Source of the DNA: Plantactinospora mayteni
GTDB taxonomy: Bacteria; Actinomycetota; Actinomycetes; Mycobacteriales; Micromonosporaceae
Direction of reading: 5' to 3'
Assembly: GCF_016862935.1 (NCBI RefSeq)
Contig: NZ_BONX01000034.1
Location: 1-64,000, forward strand
Length of the DNA stretch: 64,000 nucleotides
Under the pieces are notes generated by a model. It ran no database searches. It saw only the letters and a list, made by a program, of their open reading frames with translations, and was not told where the DNA came from. This document shows positions 18,450 to 27,546 of this stretch, piece by piece. Each line of letters opens with the position of its first letter. The stretch's first letter is position 1. A program made the translations under genes and the position numbers.

Positions 18450-19352
18450 GTGATCCACCCCTCGAAAGCGGAAAACCACCCCTCGAACCCCAAGCGTGAT
18501 CCCACGCTCCTGACGACACCGACGGCATCGAAGCGGACAGCCGGCGCCGGACCGGGCGTCGGTGGCGTACCGGATCCGGTCTCCGGGCGCTGGCCGTACG
18601 GCGGCTTCGGTTTCCTGCCGTTCGTGGTGGAGCGTGGCACCAGCGAACCGGCCAGCGACGCGACCTGGGCCTGGTCGCTGCGCCGGCTGGCCCGGCTCGC
18701 CGTCTGGTCACTGCCCGGTTATGCCATTGTGTACGGTTCGGTGACCCTGGTCGGTGCCGGCGACGCACCGTTCCTCACCCAGCCGCGTCCGGCCCACCTG
18801 CTCGGCTGGATCGGTGCGCTCTGGCTCGGCCTGCTCGCCCTGATGGCGCTGGCCAGCCTGCTGGTCACCACCCGGACCCGAGGCGTCGGTACGGCCGGCC
18901 TGCTGGTCGCGGTCGCCGGGACGATGCTGGTACTCCCGTTCGGCGGGCTGCCGGACCCCTCGGCGGAGTTCGGCAGGGCGGGCCAGGTCATCGCCGTCAG
19001 CGGCGGGGTGCTCTACTCCGTCGGCTGGTGGCTGACCGGTCTGGCGCTGTACCGGTCCGGAGTGTTCAGCCAGTCCGATGGCGTACTGCTGATGATCGCG
19101 GCTCCGCTGCTCGGCGTCGGCGGGATGCTGGCCTCGGCACTGCACGCCCTCGGCGCGATGTTCGTGCTCGCCGCCGGGATCGGGATCGCCTGGCGGGCCC
19201 GGCGGCTGGTACCCGCGGTCGGCCGGGCCGGGCTGACCCGCCCGGTTACCTCCGGCGCGGTGGCGGCGAGCGTCTCCGGCGGCAGCGGCCTCGGTGTCGC
19301 GCCGGCGGGTGGCGGGCTCGGCCCCGCCACACCCGGCCCCACCCCGTCCTGA
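18450..19352 (+). CDS. multi-pass membrane protein of unknown function
   Basis: About 300 residues. A basic hydrophilic N-terminus (about 1-60) leads to six hydrophobic helices (for example SLPGYAIVYGSVTLVGAG, LLGWIGALWLGLLALMALASLLV, LLMIAAPLLGVGGMLASALHALG), and a Gly/Pro-rich tail ends it. Three starts are possible (TTG 18432, GTG 18441, GTG 18450); GAGG 8 nt before GTG 18450 favours the last. I do not recognise the family. It stands between the SPFH gene and a SpoU methyltransferase with no clear operon link. Confidence 0.7.
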   Translation: MIHPSKAENHPSNPKRDPTLLTTPTASKRTAGAGPGVGGVPDPVSGRWPYGGFGFLPFVVERGTSEPASDATWAWSLRRLARLAVWSLPGYAIVYGSVTLVGAGDAPFLTQPRPAHLLGWIGALWLGLLALMALASLLVTTRTRGVGTAGLLVAVAGTMLVLPFGGLPDPSAEFGRAGQVIAVSGGVLYSVGWWLTGLALYRSGVFSQSDGVLLMIAAPLLGVGGMLASALHALGAMFVLAAGIGIAWRARRLVPAVGRAGLTRPVTSGAVAASVSGGSGLGVAPAGGGLGPATPGPTPS

Positions 19353-19455
19353 CCAGACCTGTCCCGTCCCTATCGGACTATCCGTTTTGTTCCGCGCGGT
19401 GCCACCTGCCGGGGCCGGGGGAGTGGCGGCGCGGGGACCGGGAAGAATCGGTGGG

Positions 19456-20286
19456 GTGTCCGACGCACCGACCACCGTGCCCGCCGAAGTGATCACCGAC
19501 CCGGAGGACCCCCGGATCGCCGACTACCGGGCGCTCACCGACGTCGAGCTGCGTACCCGGTGGGAGCCGCCGAACGGGCTCTTCATCGCCGAGGGCGAAC
19601 TCGTGCTGCGCCGGGCGGTCCGGGCCGGCTACCGGCCGCGCTCCTTCCTGGTCGACGCGAAACGGGTCGACCAGCTCGGTGGCCTGGAGACCGGCGACGC
19701 ACCCGTCTACGCGGCCAGCCCGGCCGTGCTGGAGCGGGCCACCGGCTTCCACGTGCACCGGGGCGTACTCGGCTCGTTCCACCGTCGTGAGCTGCCGACC
19801 GTGTCGCAGGTGCTCCGGGACGCCCGCCGGGTGGTGGTGCTGGAGGACGTCAACAACCACACCAACCTCGGCGCGATCTTCCGGGGCGCCGCCGCGCTCG
19901 GGGTGGACGCCGTGCTGCTCTCGCCCACCTGTGCCGACCCGCTCTACCGGCGCAGCGTACGGGTCAGCATGGGTGAGGTCTTCGCGGTGCCGTACGCGAA
20001 GTTCGAGACCTGGCCGGCCGGACTGGTCCAGGTACGCGAGGCCGGCTTCACCGTGCTCGCACTCACTCCGGCGGCCGACGCGGTGCCGATCCAGCGGCTC
20101 GAACCGGCACAGCGGGCCCGTGCGGCGCTGCTGTTCGGGGCCGAGGGCGCCGGGCTGACCGGTGCGGCGCAGAGCGCCAGCGACGTACGGGTGGCGATCC
20201 CGATGCGCCGTGGCGTGGACTCGCTGAACGTGGCCGCCGCCGCAGCGGTGGCGTTCTGGGAGCTGGGCCGCGACGACCCGCTGTGA
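19456..20286 (+). CDS. TrmH/SpoU-family RNA 2'-O-ribose methyltransferase
   Basis: A 276-residue SPOUT methyltransferase that adds methyl groups to ribose 2'-OH in tRNA or rRNA using S-adenosylmethionine. An N-terminal substrate-binding domain (about 20-95) precedes the SpoU domain with its three motifs: NNHTNLGAIFRGAAALG, LLFGAEGAGL and IPMRRGVDSLNVAAAAAVAFWE. The GTG at 19456 is preferred: AAGAAT lies 7 nt before it, which fits a leaderless transcript, and the longer version has a proline-rich, non-conserved N-terminus. The target nucleotide is not known. Confidence 0.9.
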   Translation: MSDAPTTVPAEVITDPEDPRIADYRALTDVELRTRWEPPNGLFIAEGELVLRRAVRAGYRPRSFLVDAKRVDQLGGLETGDAPVYAASPAVLERATGFHVHRGVLGSFHRRELPTVSQVLRDARRVVVLEDVNNHTNLGAIFRGAAALGVDAVLLSPTCADPLYRRSVRVSMGEVFAVPYAKFETWPAGLVQVREAGFTVLALTPAADAVPIQRLEPAQRARAALLFGAEGAGLTGAAQSASDVRVAIPMRRGVDSLNVAAAAAVAFWELGRDDPL

Positions 20287-20359
20287 TGCGGGCGCGGCAG
20301 CCCTCCACCCGAGTGGCTCGCGGCGCCACACCGTCGCAGGGCTGTGGTTGGATCCCCGC

Positions 20360-21439
20360 GTGAATCTGATTCGAGAGTTTTCGCCGGAGCAGTACGCGAG
20401 TGCCCTGGACGCGTGGGAGTGGGCCGATATAGCAGACAAGGTGCCACTCTTCGCCTCCCCGTTCGGGGACGTCTTCCTCCGGTCCGACGACGGCTGCTGG
20501 TTCCTCAGCATCCTGCACGGCACGCTGACCCGGTGCTGGGACGACGTCGAGGAGCTACGGGCGGAGCTGGACACGCCGGAGGGCCAGCAGCGGTACCTGA
20601 TGGCCGGGCTGGCACAGGAAGCCGAGCGTGCCGGCATCGTCCCCGCCGCCAAGCAGATCTACGACTTCAAGCACCCGCCGGTCGCCGGTGGTCCGGTCAC
20701 GCTCGACAACATCCACGCCCTCGACTTCGTGGTCGGCGTCAACGTCGCCGGCCAGATCCACGGACAGGTGAAGGACCTGCCGGAAGGCGCCGAGTTCTCC
20801 ATCTCCACCGACGTGGCGCTCGGCTGGGCGGCGATCGAGGTGGCGTTGCACGATCTCTACGGCGACACCGAACCGGTGGGCACCTTCGCGCCCGACGTGC
20901 CGTACTCGGCCGGTGGTCCGGATCCGTTGGACGCGATCCAGATCTACGCGCCGGACGAGCCGCGACCGCACTGGCACCTGGTGAGCTTCGGGATGTCCGA
21001 ACTCTACGAGAAGGTGACCGACGACCCGGAGGAGTCGGGCTGGGGGATCGAGTTCAGCATCCGGTTGGCCCGTCGCCCGTCCGACGAGGCACCGCCGAAG
21101 TGGGCGGCCGTGCTGTTGCAGCAACTGGCCAGGTATGTCCTGGCGGAGCGGCCGTTCGCTCCCGGCCACACGATCCACTGCGCCCCGGGGACGTTCAACG
21201 ACGGGCCGGACCAGGAGGCGGACTCGCCCACCGAACTCGCGGCACTCGCGTTCGCCGTCGACCCGCAGTTGGGCGTACTGGACACCCCGCACGGCCGGGT
21301 GACCTTCCTCCAGGTCGTGGCGTTGACCGAGCCGGAGTACGGGGCGGCCAGGGGCGGCAACGCGGCTGCCGTACTGGAGCGCGTCGAGCGGGACGTGCCG
21401 TTGCACATCGTCGACCGGGGCCGGCCCAGCGTCCTGTGA
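20360..21439 (+). CDS. orphan Tdi1 (DUF1851) - suppressor-of-fused fusion, immunity-like
   Basis: A 359-residue two-domain protein. The first half (about 1-160: NLIREFSPEQYASALDAWEW ... GDVFLRSDDGCWFLSILHGTL) resembles the GAD-like/DUF1851 proteins typified by Tdi1, the immunity protein of a DNase effector. The second half (about 175-359: HWHLVSFGMSELYEK ... SGWGIEFSIRLARR) is a suppressor-of-fused (SUFU) domain, also common as an immunity module. No toxin, WXG100 or secretion gene is next to it. TTGGAT lies 6 nt before the GTG, so it is likely leaderless. Immunity is inferred from domains only; a stand-alone protective role against foreign toxins is possible. Confidence 0.75.
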   Translation: MNLIREFSPEQYASALDAWEWADIADKVPLFASPFGDVFLRSDDGCWFLSILHGTLTRCWDDVEELRAELDTPEGQQRYLMAGLAQEAERAGIVPAAKQIYDFKHPPVAGGPVTLDNIHALDFVVGVNVAGQIHGQVKDLPEGAEFSISTDVALGWAAIEVALHDLYGDTEPVGTFAPDVPYSAGGPDPLDAIQIYAPDEPRPHWHLVSFGMSELYEKVTDDPEESGWGIEFSIRLARRPSDEAPPKWAAVLLQQLARYVLAERPFAPGHTIHCAPGTFNDGPDQEADSPTELAALAFAVDPQLGVLDTPHGRVTFLQVVALTEPEYGAARGGNAAAVLERVERDVPLHIVDRGRPSVL

Positions 21440-21570
21440 CAGCCGCCGGCTGGCTGAGCCGGGAGCGTTCGACCCGCACCGGCCGGCCGAACACTCCCGG
21501 TGAGCCGGACACCGGGGCGGGTGGCCGAGGAGGAGGGGCGGCGGTTCAACCGGGCGGTACCGTCGAGCCC

Positions 21571-23253
21571 GTGTTTCCTACCGTGCGTGAGGTACTGGCC
21601 CTCGACCCGGTCCGGCACGGCGGCCCCCGGGTGGTCGCCGGCACGGCCGGGCTGGACCGGCTCGTACGGTGGGTGCACGCCGCCGAGGTCCCGGACATCG
21701 CCGCCCTGCTCAGCGGCGGAGAACTGGTGCTCACCACCGGCATCGGCCTGCCCGGCGACGACGCCGGGCTGCGCGCCTTCATCGGCGAGCTGGCCGACGT
21801 CGGGGTCTCCGGACTCCTGGTCGAGCTGGGCCGGCGCTATCCGACGGCGGTACCCCGGGCGATGGTCGCGGCGGCCGAGCGCCGCAACCTGCCGCTGGTC
21901 GAGCTGTGCCGGGTCACGCCGTTCGTCCGGATCACCGAGGCGGTGCACGGGCTGATCGTCGATGCCCAGCTCGCCGAGCTGCGGGCGACGGAGGAGATCC
22001 ACCAGCGGTTCACCGAACTCTCCGTCGAGGGCGCCGAGCCGGCCGAGGTGGTCCGGCAGGCCGCCGTACTGGCCGGCTGCCCGGTGATCCTGGAGAACCT
22101 CTCCCGGCAGGTGCTGGCGTACGAACCGGCGGGGGAGAGCGCCGAGCTGCTGCTCCGGGGCTGGGAGCAGCACTCCCGGCGGATCCGCCCGACCGGCCGG
22201 ACCGGCTACGACCCGGATGCCGGCTGGCTCTACACCACGGTCGGTGCCCGGGGGCAGGACTGGGGACGGCTGCTGCTGCGCTGGCCGACCGGTGAGTTGC
22301 CGGCCGCCGCGCCGGGCGGGCCGTCGACCCGGTTGACGATCCTGATCGAGCGGGCCGCCTCCACCCTGGCGCTGGGCCGACTGATCCGGCGGGACGCCGA
22401 GGGGCTGGAGCGGCAGATCCACCGCACCCTGCTCACCGCGCTGCTCGACCACACCCGGCCGGTCGACGAGGTGGCGTTGCGGGCTCGCGCCCTCGGCGTA
22501 CCGCTGGATCGTCGGCACCTGGTCGGGGTCGTGGTCCGGTACCGCGCCGACGAGGCGGGCGCGGGTGCGGCGGCGGGCGGCCCGGCCGGGCAGGCCCGGC
22601 TGCGGGACCTGGCCGAGGCGGTCAGCCAGGCGCTCCGGGACGCCGAGCTGAGCGGGCTGGCCAGCACCCTGGACGACCAGGCGGTCGGTGCCGTGCTGGC
22701 GTTGCGGGACGCCGGGACCGAGGAGGCCGCGCTGGCCGCCTTCGCGGCGGCCCTGGACCGGGTACGCCTGGACACCGCCCCCGGGGGCGTCCGGGGTGCA
22801 CCGGGCGCGGTGATCGTGGCGGCCGGCTCGGGCGTGGGCACCGTACGGGAGGCCCGGCGCTCGCTGATCGAGGCCCGCCAGGTCGCCGACGCCGCCCGCC
22901 GGGGTCGACGGGACCTGCCGGTCTACCGGTTGCCCCAGGTCGGGCTGGCCGGGCTGCTGCACCTGCTCCGGGACGAGCCGAGGTTGCAGACCTTCGTCGA
23001 ACGCGAACTCGGGCCGCTGCTGACCCACGACGCCGAGCATCCCCGTGAGCAGTTGCTCGGCACCCTGCGCGGCTATCTGGAGAGCGGCCGGAACAAGTCG
23101 GCCGCCGCCGCGAAGGCGCACCTGTCCCGGCCGGCCTTCTACGAGCGGCTGGCCCGGATCTCCCGGATCCTCCGGGTCGACCTGGACTCGGTGGACGACT
23201 GCCTGTCGCTGCACGTCGCCCTGCTCGCCCTGGACGCCGTCCGGGACGGCTGA
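21571..23253 (+). CDS. PucR-family transcriptional regulator
   Basis: A 560-residue regulator. The PucR N-terminal domain (about 4-125: PTVREVLALDPVRHGGPRVV ... LGRRYPTAVPRAMVAAAERR) is followed by a GGDEF-like middle (CdaR type) and a C-terminal helix-turn-helix (GYLESGRNKSAAAAKAHLSR, about 500-550). PucR proteins control purine or amino-acid catabolism genes. TACCGT (21558-21563) is 7 nt before the GTG, so the message is probably leaderless. Its likely target may be the aminotransferase at 24763, but there is no direct evidence. It is convergent with murL. Confidence 0.88.
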   Translation: MFPTVREVLALDPVRHGGPRVVAGTAGLDRLVRWVHAAEVPDIAALLSGGELVLTTGIGLPGDDAGLRAFIGELADVGVSGLLVELGRRYPTAVPRAMVAAAERRNLPLVELCRVTPFVRITEAVHGLIVDAQLAELRATEEIHQRFTELSVEGAEPAEVVRQAAVLAGCPVILENLSRQVLAYEPAGESAELLLRGWEQHSRRIRPTGRTGYDPDAGWLYTTVGARGQDWGRLLLRWPTGELPAAAPGGPSTRLTILIERAASTLALGRLIRRDAEGLERQIHRTLLTALLDHTRPVDEVALRARALGVPLDRRHLVGVVVRYRADEAGAGAAAGGPAGQARLRDLAEAVSQALRDAELSGLASTLDDQAVGAVLALRDAGTEEAALAAFAAALDRVRLDTAPGGVRGAPGAVIVAAGSGVGTVREARRSLIEARQVADAARRGRRDLPVYRLPQVGLAGLLHLLRDEPRLQTFVERELGPLLTHDAEHPREQLLGTLRGYLESGRNKSAAAAKAHLSRPAFYERLARISRILRVDLDSVDDCLSLHVALLALDAVRDG

Positions 23254-23274
23254 ACCGCCCGACCGGCATCCGGG

Positions 23275-24624
23275 TCAGGAGATCGCGGTCAGCGCCTTGG
23301 CGTACGCCGGGGGGACGAAGTGCGGGCCGGCCGGGGTGAACACGTCGGTGGCGTTGGCGGCCGTCCAGGCTTCGGCCGGAATGGCGTCGAGCAGGGTACG
23401 GACCACGGCCGCGCCCCGCCAGTCCGGGTGCTCGGCGACCAGGCCGAGCGCCACCACCGACTCCTCGACCTCGCCGACGCACTCGAACGGCTTGTGCGCG
23501 TCGATGCCGAGCAGTTCGAGATAGCCGGGAGCCTGGGCCGGGTCGGCCAGCAGGTCGGTGCCGAAGATCTGCACCAGCCGGGCCCGGGGCATGAACGGGG
23601 CCAGGGCCAGGAAGATGAACCGGCACTTCGGGCAGTTCCCGCACCACCGGTCGCTGGGGTCGCTCAGTTTGAACGCGGCGTTGCAGCTCGTCACCACGTC
23701 GTCGTAGCGGCTGAACTGGGCGAAGAGCCGGGCGATGTGCAGCTCGGAGAGTTGCCGCAGCAGCGAGAAGTACGGCTCGGTCAGCCCGGCGTGTCCGGCC
23801 AGCGCCGCCCGGAGCAGCCGCTCCGCCTCGACCCCCTTGGACCACTGGTGGTTCACCTCGACGCCCTGCCAGACCAGGTTCGGGTCGGAGGCGGAGCGCT
23901 CGTTCGACATCACCACCGGACCGAGTCCGTGCAGTACGGCGGTGCCGACCGCGATCAGCGAGTTGATCGCGGTGACCGGGATGTGCCCGTTGCGCGCCCC
24001 GGCGGCGTTCAGCTCGATCAGCGCCGGGTCGAGCCGGCGCCGGGCGGCCAGCGGGGTGAGCCCGGAGGCGTCGTTGACGCTGACGATGATGTGGTTGGGG
24101 TTGACCGAGAACGGCACCGGGTCGAAGCCGGCCCGGCGCAGCGCCTCCAGGCTGACGATGGAGTCCTTGCCGCCACCCACCGTGGAGAGCGGCCGGCGCT
24201 CCGAGTTGTCCCACCCGGCCGGCTCGGCGACCCGCCCCGGCGGCACCTCGGGGCTCAGCTCCAGCACGTACGGCAGGTCGTTGCGGTAGGCGTACTCGGC
24301 GAGACCCGAGGTGTAGACGGCGGTGACCAGCGCGGCGGCGTCGGCGCCCAGCGGCGCCGGCAGGACCAGCCGGTGCGGTGCGGCGGCCTTGTAGTAGCTC
24401 ACCCCGGCGACCAGGTGCAGCAGCTCCAGCACCCGGCCGAAGGTCTCCAGGGCCTCCGGCGACGGCGGTGTCTCCGGCTGGGGGAAGGTGATCCGCTCGG
24501 TGAACCGCAGCTCGCCGTCCGGGCCGGTCAGCGCGTATTCGAGGGCGGCCTCCCCGGTGGCCGGGTCGAAGGAGTGGGCCGGAAAGGCGAAGGCGTCCAT
24601 CCGCCGGAGCTGTCCGTTGGGCAC
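23275..24624 (-). CDS. murL: UDP-MurNAc-L-Ala-L-Glu epimerase
   Basis: About 449 residues, matching the MurL family. MurL epimerises the terminal L-Glu of UDP-MurNAc-L-Ala-L-Glu to D-Glu in an ATP-dependent step of a peptidoglycan route described in Xanthomonas, and relatives occur in Micromonosporaceae. Seen are the PP-loop-like STVGGGKDSIVSLEALRR, HIIVSVNDASG, VVMSNERSASDPNL and CGNCPKCRFIFLAL. The GTG at 24624 lies 5 nt after TACTAT, so a leaderless start is favoured; an internal ATG at 24600 is possible. MurD2, the ligase partner of this route, is not in the window. Confidence 0.85.
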   Translation of the reverse strand: MPNGQLRRMDAFAFPAHSFDPATGEAALEYALTGPDGELRFTERITFPQPETPPSPEALETFGRVLELLHLVAGVSYYKAAAPHRLVLPAPLGADAAALVTAVYTSGLAEYAYRNDLPYVLELSPEVPPGRVAEPAGWDNSERRPLSTVGGGKDSIVSLEALRRAGFDPVPFSVNPNHIIVSVNDASGLTPLAARRRLDPALIELNAAGARNGHIPVTAINSLIAVGTAVLHGLGPVVMSNERSASDPNLVWQGVEVNHQWSKGVEAERLLRAALAGHAGLTEPYFSLLRQLSELHIARLFAQFSRYDDVVTSCNAAFKLSDPSDRWCGNCPKCRFIFLALAPFMPRARLVQIFGTDLLADPAQAPGYLELLGIDAHKPFECVGEVEESVVALGLVAEHPDWRGAAVVRTLLDAIPAEAWTAANATDVFTPAGPHFVPPAYAKALTAIS

Positions 24625-24661
24625 AGGCAATAGTAGTCCGCCCGGGTTGACGGCATGTCAA
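24624..24661 (-). promoter_or_regulatory. murL promoter
   Basis: On the minus strand TTGACA (24661 down to 24656) and TACTAT (24635 down to 24630) are separated by 20 bp, with the GTG start 5 nt further on. The -35 is perfect and the spacing long, so the pairing may not be the real one; the -10 alone is convincing. Confidence 0.4.
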
Positions 24662-24762
24662 TCTCCGGCCCCCGGTGCCCGACAGGGTGGCAGTTGCCCG
24701 GTGTCCCCGTGCGGTGGGAGCGTGCAGGGGTCCGCGTACCTGGCTGAGGGGTGTGAAGAACC

Positions 24763-26055
24763 ATGACCACCGACGAGCTGCTGGCGCGGCACCGGGCCGT
24801 TATGCCGTCCTGGATGCCGCTGTACTACGCCGAGCCGATCGAGATCGTCGCCGGCTCCGGTCGCCGGGTCACCGACGCGCAGGGGCGCAGCTACCTGGAC
24901 TTCTTCGGCGGCGTGCTGACGAACATGCTCGGCTACGACATCGCCGAGGTGAACGAGGCGGTGCGGCGCCAGCTCTCCACCGGCGTGGTGCACACCTCGA
25001 CGCTCTACCTGATCCGGCAGCAGGTCGAGCTGGCCGAGAAGATCGCCGCGCTCTCCGGCATCTCGGACGCCCGGGTCTTCTTCACCAACTCCGGCACCGA
25101 GGCGAACGAGGCGGCGCTGCTGGTCGCCACCAACCACCGGCGGTCGAACCAGATCCTGGCGGTGCGGAACAGCTACCACGGCCGGTCGTACGCGGCGATG
25201 GGGATCACCGGGCACCGGAGCTGGTCGGCGAGCAGCCTCAACCCGCTCCAGGTGAGCTGGCTGCACTCCGCCGACCGGCTGCGCGGCCTGCTGTCCCGGC
25301 TCGACCCGGACGAGTACGTCGACGCCGCCGTCGACGACCTGCGCGAGGTGCTGGCCACCCAGACCAGCGGGGACGTGGCCTGCCTGATCGCCGAGCCGAT
25401 CCAGGGGGTGGGCGGGTTCGTGGCCCCGCCGGACGGGCTCTTCGGCGCCTTCAAGAAGGTACTCGACGAGTCCGGCATCCTGCTCATCTCGGACGAGGTG
25501 CAGACCGGCTGGGGGCGTACCGGGGAGCACTTCTGGGGCTACCAGGCGCACGGGGTCACCCCGGACCTGCTCACCTTCGCCAAGGGCATCGGCAACGGTT
25601 TCGCCCTGGCCGGGGTGGTGGGCCGGGCCGAGGTGCTGAACGAGGTGCACGCGGTCTCGTTCTCCACCTTCGGCGGCAACCCGATCTCGACGGCGGCCGG
25701 CAACGCCGTGCTGGACTACCTGCTGGAGCACGACCTCCAGGCCAACGCCGCCCGGGTCGGCGCGATACTCCTCGCCGGGCTGCGCGAGCTGGCCGACCGG
25801 CACGCGATCGTCGGCGCGGTACGCGGGCGGGGGCTGATGCTCGGCGTCGAGTTCGTCCGGCCCGGCACCACCGAGCCCGACCCGGCGGCGACCGCCCGGG
25901 TCTTCGAGGAGTGCCGGCGGGGCGGCCTGCTGGTCGGCAAGGGCGGCCTCTACGGCAACGTGCTGCGGATGGGCCCGCCGCTGACCCTGACCGAGGAGGA
26001 GGCCCGGGAGGCGCTGGGAATCCTGACCGAGGCCGTGGCCACCGCCGCCGCCTGA
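24763..26055 (+). CDS. class III PLP-dependent aminotransferase (AGXT2-like)
   Basis: A 430-residue class III aminotransferase. Seen are FTNSGTEANEAAL, SYHGRS (aromatic contact to the cofactor), EPIQGVGGF, the cofactor-binding Asp in LLISDEVQTGWGRTG, and the PLP-binding Lys in LLTFAKGIGNGFAL. The order and the N-terminal MPSWMPLYYAEPIEIVAGSG resemble alanine-glyoxylate aminotransferase 2 and beta-alanine or taurine transaminases, so catabolism of pyrimidine- or amine-derived amino acids is likely. A PucR regulator is nearby. It is divergent from murL and ends before a strong palindromic terminator. Confidence 0.88.
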   Translation: MTTDELLARHRAVMPSWMPLYYAEPIEIVAGSGRRVTDAQGRSYLDFFGGVLTNMLGYDIAEVNEAVRRQLSTGVVHTSTLYLIRQQVELAEKIAALSGISDARVFFTNSGTEANEAALLVATNHRRSNQILAVRNSYHGRSYAAMGITGHRSWSASSLNPLQVSWLHSADRLRGLLSRLDPDEYVDAAVDDLREVLATQTSGDVACLIAEPIQGVGGFVAPPDGLFGAFKKVLDESGILLISDEVQTGWGRTGEHFWGYQAHGVTPDLLTFAKGIGNGFALAGVVGRAEVLNEVHAVSFSTFGGNPISTAAGNAVLDYLLEHDLQANAARVGAILLAGLRELADRHAIVGAVRGRGLMLGVEFVRPGTTEPDPAATARVFEECRRGGLLVGKGGLYGNVLRMGPPLTLTEEEAREALGILTEAVATAAA

Positions 26056-26088
26056 CGGCTCCGGATCGGGCCGAGGAACGTGGTACTG

Positions 26089-26141
26089 ACCTGGACAGCA
26101 GAGGCGTTATGCGGATGGTTTAACGCCTCTGCTGTCCAGGT
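26089..26141. terminator. bidirectional terminator: perfect 21-bp stem, 11-nt loop
   Basis: The left arm is 26089-26109 and the right arm 26121-26141; they are exact reverse complements (left arm starts ACCTGGACAGCAGAGG). The loop is TGCGGATGGTT. There is no U tract, as is usual for GC-rich actinobacterial terminators. It lies between two convergent genes, so it can serve both. Confidence 0.8.
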
Positions 26142-26193
26142 CGGCGAAGGTCAGCCGCCGATCCGGTCGGTCGACGCGGTTGGCGTTGTCGGA

Positions 26194-27546
26194 TCAGCCG
26201 GCGCGCTGGTCGGGTACCGAGCGGAGCAGCCGGAGCAGGCCCGCTCCGCCGAGGTACGCGACCAGCGCGCCGGTGGGCAGGCCGAACAGGTACTCGCCGC
26301 TCTTCGGGGCGACGTTGTTGCTGAACAGCCCGACCACGGTCGCGGCGAAGCCGAGTACGACGAGCAGCAGCCGGGGCAGTGGCGCGGCGAGCGTACGGCA
26401 CAGTGCCGCCGGCAGAGCGCGGGGCCGGGTGGCGGGACGGCGGGAGCCGCGCCGCTCGATCCGGCCGAAGACGGCGACCAGTACCGCCAACACCACGGCC
26501 AGCATGATCACCCAGGGGATCCGCCAGAGCCACCAGGCGGTGCCGCCGACCGGCGGGGCGGGCAGCGCACCGAGCGAGTCCAGCGCGCCGGCCAGCAGGA
26601 TCACGGCGGTGAGGTGCCAGAGGAAGATGGTCAGCACCACCGAGTTCACCGCGACGACCAGCATCCAGGGGCGGGTCCGGTGCAGCCACCGCTCGACCGG
26701 GGCGCGGAGCAGCATGATCAGTCCGAGTTGCGCGGTGGCCAGGGCGAGCAGGGCCAGACTCGGCGGGGACATGTTCTGGATCCGCTGGCCCGGCTGGTTG
26801 ATCATGCTGGCCGGGTACGGGCCGACCAGGGTGAGCAGCAGCAGCGTGGTCAGCCCGACCGCCAGCAGCGGTACGCCCACCCGGGGACGCATCGGCAGGC
26901 TCCCGGTACGCCAGGCGAACCCGACCTGGTGCATTGCGAGCCAGCCGAAGAGGAAGTTGCCGTACCCGTACCGGCCCTCGCCGAGCAGTCGGGCCAGGTC
27001 CCCGAGGGCGGTCAGCCCGAGCAGTACCACCGGCACGACCAGGCCGAAGCGCTCGTGCAGGGCGTACGTCACCGGGGTCAGCAGCACCACGAAGAGGTAC
27101 GCGGAGAGGAACCAGAGCGGCACCGTCGCGTACCAGACGACCTCGCGGACCTGGCTCGGGCCGGCGCCGAGCAGCCGGGCGCCCAGCGCGGCGAGGGCGA
27201 GCAGCACCAGCAGCACGGTGGTGGGCCGGATCAGTCGCCCGCTGCGGTCGGCCAGCCAGCCACCGGCGTCGCCGCCCTGGCGTCGGTGGCTGGCCAGCGA
27301 GGCGGCGTTGGCGTAGCCGCCGACCAGGAAGAACAGCGGCATGACCTGGAAGAACCAGGTGCCGGGCCGGGCCCAGGTGATGTCCTCCAGCGCGTTGTGG
27401 CCGCGCAGCCGCCCCGCGTCGTCGTCGAGGACGGCGATCAGCCAGTGCCCGAGCACCACCAGGGTGATCGCCACCGCGCGGAGCAGGTCGACGTAGCGCT
27501 CCCGCTGGGCGGGCGTGCGGCCCGCGATCTCCCGCAGGCGGCGCAT
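26194..27546 (-). CDS. acyltransferase family 3 membrane protein
   Basis: A 450-residue acyltransferase with the family start YVDLLRAVAITLVVLGHWLIA and MPLFFLVGGYANAASL, about eleven membrane helices and NSVVLTIFLWHLTAVIL near the end. It is like the protein at 4961-6196 but longer by a C-terminal pair of helices (after about residue 385). TAACCT (27553-27558 as AGGTTA) is 6 nt before the ATG with no ribosome site, so it is probably leaderless. The acceptor is unknown. It is convergent with the aminotransferase gene. Confidence 0.85.
   Translation of the reverse strand: MRRLREIAGRTPAQRERYVDLLRAVAITLVVLGHWLIAVLDDDAGRLRGHNALEDITWARPGTWFFQVMPLFFLVGGYANAASLASHRRQGGDAGGWLADRSGRLIRPTTVLLVLLALAALGARLLGAGPSQVREVVWYATVPLWFLSAYLFVVLLTPVTYALHERFGLVVPVVLLGLTALGDLARLLGEGRYGYGNFLFGWLAMHQVGFAWRTGSLPMRPRVGVPLLAVGLTTLLLLTLVGPYPASMINQPGQRIQNMSPPSLALLALATAQLGLIMLLRAPVERWLHRTRPWMLVVAVNSVVLTIFLWHLTAVILLAGALDSLGALPAPPVGGTAWWLWRIPWVIMLAVVLAVLVAVFGRIERRGSRRPATRPRALPAALCRTLAAPLPRLLLVVLGFAATVVGLFSNNVAPKSGEYLFGLPTGALVAYLGGAGLLRLLRSVPDQRAG

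Noticed and set aside
20360-23253. A toxin-immunity operon formed by the Tdi1-SUFU gene and its neighbour
   Set aside because: The next gene is a PucR-type regulator with its own leaderless promoter, and no toxin-like gene is nearby.
26089-26141. Perfect 21-bp inverted repeat considered as transposon ends
   Set aside because: Only 11 bp lie between the arms and there is no target duplication; its place between convergent genes fits a terminator.
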